A DNA stretch of 64,000 nt from Oxalicibacterium faecigallinarum (GTDB lineage Bacteria; Pseudomonadota; Gammaproteobacteria; Burkholderiales; Burkholderiaceae_D): contig NZ_BMDI01000002.1 in NCBI RefSeq assembly GCF_014635705.1, positions 1 to 64,000 of the forward strand. The letters run 5' to 3'. Positions within the stretch are counted from its first letter, which is position 1, and each line of letters begins with the position of its first letter. The notes below the pieces were generated by a model that worked only from the letters and a program-made list of their open reading frames with translations, ran no database searches and was not told where the DNA came from. Position numbers and translations under genes: made by a program. Below are positions 59,164 through 64,000 of this stretch, piece by piece.

Positions 59164-59246
59164 CACATCAATTCCGATCCTCTTTCGCACGCTTTTAAAG
59201 CATGGTTTCGGGCGTGACAGAAAGCATTCGTTTCCTTCCGGAAAAG

Positions 59247-59265
59247 CAATTGACTGCAGCAATTG
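59247..59265 (+). promoter_or_regulatory. Repeat site B of the nit control region
   Basis: CAATTGACTGCAGCAATTG, a near-palindrome with CAATTG arms around ACTGCAG. It has the same 10 bp core as sites A and C. It lies about 140 bp upstream of the sigma-54 promoter, a normal distance for an enhancer-binding activator site. Confidence 0.6.
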
Positions 59266-59370
59266 TATGGAGTGCAGATTTCGTTGTTCTGGCATGCCAT
59301 CTTCCTTTTCCTTTTCTCTCCTCTGATACGAATTCTGATTGGCGTCGGACCTCCTGATTGCATGGATTTT

Positions 59371-59385
59371 CATGCAGTCAATTTG
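59371..59385 (-). promoter_or_regulatory. Repeat site C of the nit control region
   Basis: CATGCAGTCAATTTG on the plus strand, the reverse complement of the ATTGACTGCA core. It lies about 20 bp before the -24 element, and a TGCATG...CATGCA inverted repeat overlaps it. Confidence 0.5.
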
Positions 59386-59404
59386 ATGGTTGCTGGTGAT
59401 TGAC

Positions 59405-59420
59405 TGGCACATGTGATGCA
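59405..59420 (+). promoter_or_regulatory. Sigma-54 promoter of the nit cluster
   Basis: TGGCACATGTGATGCA has the -24 GG and -12 GC exactly 10 bp apart. It matches TGGCACGNNNNTTGCW with two mismatches at less conserved positions. Transcription would start near 59431, about 85 bp before the first nit gene. The presence of upstream repeats supports an activator-dependent promoter. The rest of the 59060-59516 gap holds no gene that I can support. Confidence 0.65.
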
Positions 59421-59516
59421 TTCATTGCCGGCGTCAGGACAGTGCGTCCGGCCGCGGAGCGCGATGCATTTCAAGCGCGCCGTCGCAACCCATCAATCCA
59501 TTTAGGAGTCATCACC

Positions 59517-59999
59517 ATGCCAGCCGTTTCTCATGCAGCACACGCCAAAGGCGACTTTTTTGTCGATTACGAAGAGAAGGTATTTGAAGACGTGAAAGCC
59601 AAGCCGGGCGAAAAGGCACTGGTCACTTTCCATACCGTTGCCTTTGAAGGTTCGATCGGTTTTGTGAACCTGCTGCAAGCCACGCGCCTGCAACGCAAGG
59701 GGTATGAAACCTCGGTGCTGCTCTATGGTCCGGGCGTCACGCTGGGTGTGCAGCGCGGTTTTCCGACGCTGGGTGATGAAGCGTTTCCTGGTCATCAGAA
59801 CTTCAATAATCAGATCACCAAATTCATGAATGAAGGCGGCAAAGTCTACGCCTGCCGCTTTGCGCTGCAAGCCTTGTACGGTCATGGCGAGCCATCGCTG
59901 ATTCCGGGGATTCGTGCGATCAGCCCGCTGGATGTGCTTGATCTGAAGTTGCTGCATCTGCGTGACAACGCAGTCGTCATTGACACCTGGACGGTTTAA
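59517..59999 (+). CDS. nitB: MSMEG_0572/Sll0783-family protein, first gene of the Nit1C cluster
   Basis: A 160-residue protein of a family known almost only from Nit1C clusters and annotated as nitrogen-starvation response. The product lacks a signal peptide and membrane helices. Visible conserved segments are [15 protein letters not shown] near residue 12, [19 protein letters not shown] and the C-terminal [15 protein letters not shown]. The alpha/beta pattern hints at a DsrE-like fold, but this is a guess. AGGAGTCATCACC precedes ATG 59517. The gene symbol follows my recollection of the Pseudomonas naming. Confidence 0.88.
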   Translation: MPAVSHAAHAKGDFFVDYEEKVFEDVKAKPGEKALVTFHTVAFEGSIGFVNLLQATRLQRKGYETSVLLYGPGVTLGVQRGFPTLGDEAFPGHQNFNNQITKFMNEGGKVYACRFALQALYGHGEPSLIPGIRAISPLDVLDLKLLHLRDNAVVIDTWTV

Positions 60000-60040
60000 G
60001 TCTGAACACGCAAGCAATCCAGATAAGCAAAGGGCAGATC

Positions 60041-61099
60041 ATGACAACAGCAAACAGGAAAGTACGTGCGGCGGCGGTACAGATCGCACCGGATATGGAA
60101 AGTGCCGACGGCACCTTGGCCAAGGTGTGCGAAGCCATTGCCAATGCCGCAAGGCAGGGGGCGGAGCTGGTGGTTTTTCCGGAGACATTCGTCCCTTACT
60201 ACCCTTACTTCTCGTTTGTCAGGCCGCCCTTTGCGGCGGGCCCGGAACATCTGCTGCTATACGAACGTGCAGTCGTCGTGCCTGGGCCAGTCACCGACGC
60301 CGTATCGGCTGCAGCACGCAGTCACGGTGTGGTGGTCGTGTTGGGCGTCAATGAACGCGATCACGGTTCGCTTTACAACACGCAACTGGTGTTCGATGCC
60401 AATGGTGAGCTGGTGCTCAAGCGCCGCAAGATCACGCCAACCTATCACGAGCGCATGATCTGGGGACAGGGCGACGGCAGTGGTCTCAAGGTTGTGGATA
60501 CCACCGTCGGCCGCCTTGGCGCGCTCGCCTGCTGGGAACATTACAACCCGCTCGCACGGTATGCCCTGATGGCACAGCATGAAGAGATTCACTGCGCGCA
60601 GTTTCCCGGCTCGATGGTGGGGCAGATTTTTGCGGATCAGATGGAAGTCACGATTCGTCATCACGCGCTGGAGTCTGGCTGTTTTGTCGTCAATGCGACC
60701 GGCTGGCTGACCGATGAACAGATCCTGTCGATCACGCCTGATCCAAAAATCCAGAAAGCGTTACGTGGTGGCTGTTGCACGGCGATCGTCTCGCCGGAAG
60801 GCAATCTGCTGGCAGAACCGCTGCGCAGTGGAGAGGGCATTCTGATTGCCGATCTGGATATGGCGCTGGTGACCAAGCGCAAACGCATGATGGATTCGGT
60901 CGGTCACTATGCGCGTCCCGAACTGCTGAGTCTGATGATCGACGACCGGCCGGCATCGCCAATGAGCACCGTGTTTCCACAGTCAGCGCCTGTTGTGCCG
61001 GCCGGCGTACCCAGGACGACTGTCGCCACGTTCCCATCTTCCGCCAACGAATCTTCTGCCAGTGTGAGGTCTGTCCATGCAAACGCTATTGAAGCCTGA
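60041..61099 (+). CDS. nitC: Nitrilase of the Nit1C (Nit6803) group
   Basis: A carbon-nitrogen hydrolase that converts nitriles to the acid and ammonia. The catalytic triad is visible: Glu48 (FPETF), Lys130 (RRKITPT) and Cys164 ([11 protein letters not shown]), with a second Glu at 137. CWEHYNPL and the 352-residue length match branch 1 nitrilases such as Nit6803 rather than amidases. In Pseudomonas fluorescens NCIMB 11764 the homologue is needed for growth on cyanide; its true substrate is not settled. The last 23 bp overlap the next gene. Confidence 0.93.
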   Translation: MTTANRKVRAAAVQIAPDMESADGTLAKVCEAIANAARQGAELVVFPETFVPYYPYFSFVRPPFAAGPEHLLLYERAVVVPGPVTDAVSAAARSHGVVVVLGVNERDHGSLYNTQLVFDANGELVLKRRKITPTYHERMIWGQGDGSGLKVVDTTVGRLGALACWEHYNPLARYALMAQHEEIHCAQFPGSMVGQIFADQMEVTIRHHALESGCFVVNATGWLTDEQILSITPDPKIQKALRGGCCTAIVSPEGNLLAEPLRSGEGILIADLDMALVTKRKRMMDSVGHYARPELLSLMIDDRPASPMSTVFPQSAPVVPAGVPRTTVATFPSSANESSASVRSVHANAIEA

Positions 61100-62213
61100 A
61101 TTGAAGTTTGAACTGAAGCCGGACCAGCAACTGATTACCGAGCTGCAATCGGTGGGCTTGCGACTCACGGATCCCGGTGAGGGTGCCGCCAGCCGGCGTG
61201 GTGGTGCCGGACCATCCGATCACAAGGCTGTGACGGTCAATGGACATACGGTGATGATTCCCGTGCATACCGCCAGTTCGTGGTCATCTCCTTATGTGGC
61301 AACCCCATTGGGGCCGGATGGCAACAGTACGGTCACGCGTAACGGCTTTCCGGTCGGTGTGATTTCCTTCCCGCGCCAGCCGCGCTTTTACAAGATGCAA
61401 ACCATGGAAGGCGTGCCGTACTCGCATATCGCCACCCTGCATGGAGCGGATGTCCTGGCGACGACGATCCTGCAAAGCTGCATCCGCTATGAAAGTCGTC
61501 GCAAGTCCTGCCAGTTCTGCGCCATCGGCCAGTCGCTGGCTGCCAAGCGCACTGTGTTGCGCAAGACGCCGGAACAGCTCGCAGAGGTGGCGCGTGCTGC
61601 CGTGCTGCTTGACGGCATCAAGCACATGGTGATGACAACCGGCACACCGAACGCCACCGATCGCGGTGCGGCAATACTGTGTGAAAGCGCCTTTGCGGTG
61701 AAGAGCGCGGTGGATTTGCCCATTCAGGGGCAGTGCGAGCCCCCGAATGACGATATGTGGTTTCGCCGCATGAAGGACGCCGGCATCGATGCACTCGGCA
61801 TGCATCTGGAAGCGGTCACGCCTGCAGTGCGCGCGCGCATCATGCCGGGCAAGGCGGATGTTCCGGTTGAGCGTTACTTCGATGCGTTTGAAAAAGCGGT
61901 GGACGTGTTTGGTCGCGGGCAGGTCAGTACCTACATCCTCGCCGGACTGGGTGATACACCGGAGGCAATTTTGCAGACATGCGAAAAACTGATCGCAGTC
62001 GGTGTCTATCCATTTGTTGTGCCGTTTGTGCCAATTGCCGGCACACCGCTCGAAGATCATCCTTCTCCCACATCGGCATTCATGCGCGACTTGCTGCAAC
62101 CCTTGGGCGCGATGCTGTCGGATGCCGGCTTGCGTTCGGAAGAGATCAAGGCAGGTTGTGGTCGCTGCGGTGCCTGCTCGTCATTGTCGACCTTTGAAAG
62201 GAAGCCATCATGA
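61077..62213 (+). CDS. nitD: MSMEG_0568-family radical SAM protein
   Basis: The 378-residue protein shows a radical SAM-like cluster motif of unusual spacing: Cys135-x9-Cys145-x2-Cys148 in [19 protein letters not shown] second Cys group lies at the C-terminus, Cys361, Cys364 and Cys367 (CGRCGAC), possibly an auxiliary cluster. The middle follows a biotin synthase-like TIM barrel ([35 protein letters not shown]). The reaction is unknown. ATG 61077 overlaps the nitrilase end by 23 bp and the stop overlaps the next ATG by 4 bp. Confidence 0.9.
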   Translation: MQTLLKPELKFELKPDQQLITELQSVGLRLTDPGEGAASRRGGAGPSDHKAVTVNGHTVMIPVHTASSWSSPYVATPLGPDGNSTVTRNGFPVGVISFPRQPRFYKMQTMEGVPYSHIATLHGADVLATTILQSCIRYESRRKSCQFCAIGQSLAAKRTVLRKTPEQLAEVARAAVLLDGIKHMVMTTGTPNATDRGAAILCESAFAVKSAVDLPIQGQCEPPNDDMWFRRMKDAGIDALGMHLEAVTPAVRARIMPGKADVPVERYFDAFEKAVDVFGRGQVSTYILAGLGDTPEAILQTCEKLIAVGVYPFVVPFVPIAGTPLEDHPSPTSAFMRDLLQPLGAMLSDAGLRSEEIKAGCGRCGACSSLSTFERKPS

Positions 62214-62803
62214 GCGCGCAATGGCCTGAGGCTTCCGCTGGGGCGGCGGGCAGTGTCATGCCGATTGTGCGTTCGCATCGTCGCGTGGATGTACGTATCA
62301 AGCTGGCGACCCGTCGGGAAGAAGTGGAGGCGATTCGCATGCTGCGGCGTGCGGTCTTTTGCGCCGAGCAAGGCATCTTCGAACATGACGATACCGATGC
62401 CATTGACGCAACGGCATTGCCCATTGCCGCAGTCATCGACGCAGCAGACGGCAGTCGAGAGGTGGTCGGCACCGTGCGTATCCATCAGCCGGAAACCGGC
62501 TTGTGGTACGGCTCGCGTCTGGCCGTGGCGTGGCATGCACGACGCCTCGGTTCGGTGGGTAGCGGTCTGATCAAACTCGCCGTGTCGACGGCGCATGCGC
62601 ACGGTTGTCATACCTTTCTTGCGCACGTACAGGCGCAGAACGTGCCCTTGTTCGAGCGTTTGCACTGGCACTCGCTGGAGCAGATGGATATTCATGGTCG
62701 CCTGCATCATCTGATGCAGGCCGATCTGGCCCATTACCCACCGATTCATGATGGCGACGTCGGATTTGTGCTGCCCGGACGTCGCGAGGCGGAGGCCGCA
62801 TGA
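62210..62803 (+). CDS. nitE: MSMEG_0567/Sll0786-family GNAT N-acetyltransferase
   Basis: A 197-residue GNAT-fold protein of the Nit1C clusters. It has IRMLRRAVFCAEQGIF near the N-terminus and a beta strand REVVGTVRIHQ. The acetyl-CoA loop region is WHARRLGSVGSGLIKLAV, close to the R/Q-x-x-G-x-G pattern. The C-terminal FLAHVQAQNVPLFERLHW is typical for the fold. Its acceptor amine is unknown. It overlaps both neighbours by 4 bp (ATGA), so it is translated as part of a tight polycistron. Confidence 0.88.
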   Translation: MSAQWPEASAGAAGSVMPIVRSHRRVDVRIKLATRREEVEAIRMLRRAVFCAEQGIFEHDDTDAIDATALPIAAVIDAADGSREVVGTVRIHQPETGLWYGSRLAVAWHARRLGSVGSGLIKLAVSTAHAHGCHTFLAHVQAQNVPLFERLHWHSLEQMDIHGRLHHLMQADLAHYPPIHDGDVGFVLPGRREAEAA

Positions 62804-63816
62804 ATGCGCGTGTTGTCATCGACGATGCCGCCAGCCTGAGGGCCTTGTGCGAACAGATACGTGTATCGCGTGGTGTCGCGCACAAGCGTGATATCGACAC
62901 GGTGATGCAGACCTTGGGTGCACATCCCGCGCTTGCCTCGAATGGGCAGCCGATTGCAGTCGGAGACGACTGTGCAGCGATCCCCGATGGTGACGGCTAT
63001 CTGCTGTTCGCCATCGAAGGTTTCGTCAACGAGTTTGTAGAGAAGGAACCGTGGTTTGCAGGTTACTGCGGCGTCATGGTCAACGTCAGTGACATCTACG
63101 CAATGGGTGGCCGTCCGCTGGCGGTGGTGGATGCCTTGTGGAGTCGCGATGGCGAGGCGGCACAGCCGGTACTGCAAGGCATGGCCGAGGCATCACGTAT
63201 CTATAACGTGCCGGTCGTCGGTGGGCACAGCAACCGCCGTAATGATCGTGAACAGCTATCGGTTGCCATCGTGGGGCGTGCCAGCAAACTGTTGACGAGT
63301 TTCGATGCACGACCGGGCGAGCATCTGGTGGCTGCCATCGACTTGCGTGGTCGTTTTCATGAGCCGCACGCGTACTGGGATGCCAGCACCGGTTCGCCAG
63401 CCGAGCGGCTCCGTGGCGATCTTGCCGTCTTGCCGACGATTGCGGAAGACGGCCTGGCATGCGCTGCCAAGGACATCAGCATGGCCGGCGTCGTCGGAAC
63501 GGCCTTGATGCTGCTGGAGTGCTCCGGTGTGGGTGCCACCATCGATCTGGATGCGATTCCGCGTCCGTCCGGCGTGGTGCTGGAACGCTGGTTACAGGCT
63601 TTCCCCAGTTTTGGCTTCTTGCTCAGTGTGGCGGATGACAAGCTGGCGACCGTGCAGGCGCGATTTGCGGCGCGTGACATCGCCTGTGCTTCCATCGGCC
63701 GTATCGATGACTCGCACACAGTGCGTCTGAAACAAGGCGATGCGCACGCCACCGTCTGGGATTTCCGCAAGGAGCCATTGATCGGATGTGGCCCCGCTCT
63801 GGATGTCACATCATGA
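62800..63816 (+). CDS. nitF: Sll0787-family AIR synthase-like (PurM/ThiL fold) protein
   Basis: A 338-residue protein related to the PurM, ThiL, SelD and HypE ATP-dependent enzymes. The ATP/Mg motif is visible as VGDDCAAIP (54-62). VNVSDIYAMGGRPLAVVDALW (around 94-114) is the second ATP-site strand of this superfamily. The glycine-rich VVGGHSNRRND follows. These enzymes activate an oxygen or amide with ATP. Here the substrate is unknown, perhaps the product of the radical SAM enzyme. It starts inside the end of nitE and is 74 bp before the next gene. Confidence 0.88.
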   Translation: MNARVVIDDAASLRALCEQIRVSRGVAHKRDIDTVMQTLGAHPALASNGQPIAVGDDCAAIPDGDGYLLFAIEGFVNEFVEKEPWFAGYCGVMVNVSDIYAMGGRPLAVVDALWSRDGEAAQPVLQGMAEASRIYNVPVVGGHSNRRNDREQLSVAIVGRASKLLTSFDARPGEHLVAAIDLRGRFHEPHAYWDASTGSPAERLRGDLAVLPTIAEDGLACAAKDISMAGVVGTALMLLECSGVGATIDLDAIPRPSGVVLERWLQAFPSFGFLLSVADDKLATVQARFAARDIACASIGRIDDSHTVRLKQGDAHATVWDFRKEPLIGCGPALDVTS

Positions 63817-63890
63817 CTTTCCCGATTTTTCCTTTTCATTCCAGCCGTGCAGACAAGTTGCACAGCTTTGCTTCATCAACGGAGAACAAC

Positions 63891-64000
63891 ATGCCCGCCA
63901 TGCATTTTCACGTCCGCTGGCCGGACAACACGACGAGCCGGTGCTATTCGCCATCCTCAACCATCACCGAGTTTTTCGAGGAGGGAAAACGCTACCCACT
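63891..64000 (+). CDS. nitG: MSMEG_0570-family protein, N-terminal part (cut by window edge)
   Basis: The first 36 residues begin MPAMHFHVRWPDNTTSRCYS, then STITEFFEEGKRYPL. This is the start expected of the small MSMEG_0570-family protein that follows nitF in Nit1C clusters. The reading frame runs off the right edge. ACGGAGAACAAC is a good ribosome binding site. A flavin-dependent oxidoreductase and a glycosyltransferase gene often follow in other genomes and would be expected beyond the window. Confidence 0.82.
   Translation, partial: MPAMHFHVRWPDNTTSRCYSPSSTITEFFEEGKRYP

Noticed and set aside
61077-61099. Possible frameshift at the 23 bp overlap of nitrilase and radical SAM genes
   Set aside because: Both proteins have complete family-like ends and starts; the overlap with a ribosome binding site inside the nitrilase gene is normal coupling.

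Overview
The window is a 64 kb piece of a betaproteobacterial chromosome, most likely order Burkholderiales and family Oxalobacteraceae (Herminiimonas/Janthinobacterium-like). The evidence is gene order and protein character: tuf-rpsJ followed by the S10-spc-alpha ribosomal clusters with infA and rpmJ, ponA divergent from pilMNOPQ-aroK-aroB-dgt, kdsD-kdsC-lptCAB-rpoN-hpf, and system II cytochrome c maturation. The genus is inferred, not demonstrated. No tRNA, rRNA, insertion sequence, prophage or CRISPR array was seen.

Layout. Positions 1-14.8 kb hold the end of tuf and the ribosomal protein clusters with secY, infA, rpmJ and rpoA, all on the plus strand. Strong hairpins, some with promoter-like sequences, divide this run into several transcription segments. 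Positions 14.9-31.5 kb are mixed housekeeping and envelope redox genes: cutA-dsbD, a 1-Cys peroxiredoxin, corA, hemB, a candidate small RNA, engB, cytochrome c4, ccsB-ccsA, msrPQ, lysA-lptM, cyaY and the penicillin-binding protein 1A gene. Positions 31.9-39.8 kb carry the type IV pilus assembly genes pilMNOPQ, then a fused shikimate kinase/dehydroquinate synthase and dgt. Positions 39.8-46.5 kb, on the minus strand, carry an acyl-CoA hydratase/hydrolase gene and the LPS/Kdo/RpoN group. Positions 46.9-50.4 kb hold a three-gene cassette (HAD-UbiA prenyltransferase, SMR-type membrane protein, GT-C glycosyltransferase) that looks like synthesis, flipping and use of a lipid-linked sugar. Positions 50.4-57.2 kb hold a lipoprotein hydrolase, an AEC carrier, uvrA, an MFS transporter and ssb.

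The accessory part starts after ssb. At 57.30-57.61 kb lies a scar in which the N-terminus of a GntR regulator is joined to the frameshifted C-terminus of an ETF-ubiquinone oxidoreductase. A MocR-type regulator follows on the minus strand. Divergent from it is the left part of the conserved Nit1C (MSMEG_0572/Nit6803) cluster: a small conserved protein, a nitrilase, an atypical radical SAM protein, a GNAT acetyltransferase, an AIR-synthase-like protein and the start of an MSMEG_0570-family protein cut by the right edge. The family has been linked to cyanide assimilation and nitrogen starvation, but its chemistry is unresolved. The 457 bp divergent region has a good sigma-54 promoter match and three copies of ATTGACTGCA, so activator-dependent, nitrogen- or cyanide-responsive control is likely. 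rpoN itself is in the window, and its operon also appears to begin with a sigma-54-type promoter.

The best candidates for something new are the Nit1C control region and its unresolved pathway, an anti-Shine-Dalgarno small RNA between hemB and engB, the possible sigma-54 promoter of the kdsD-to-rpoN operon, and the HAD-UbiA/SMR/GT-C cassette.
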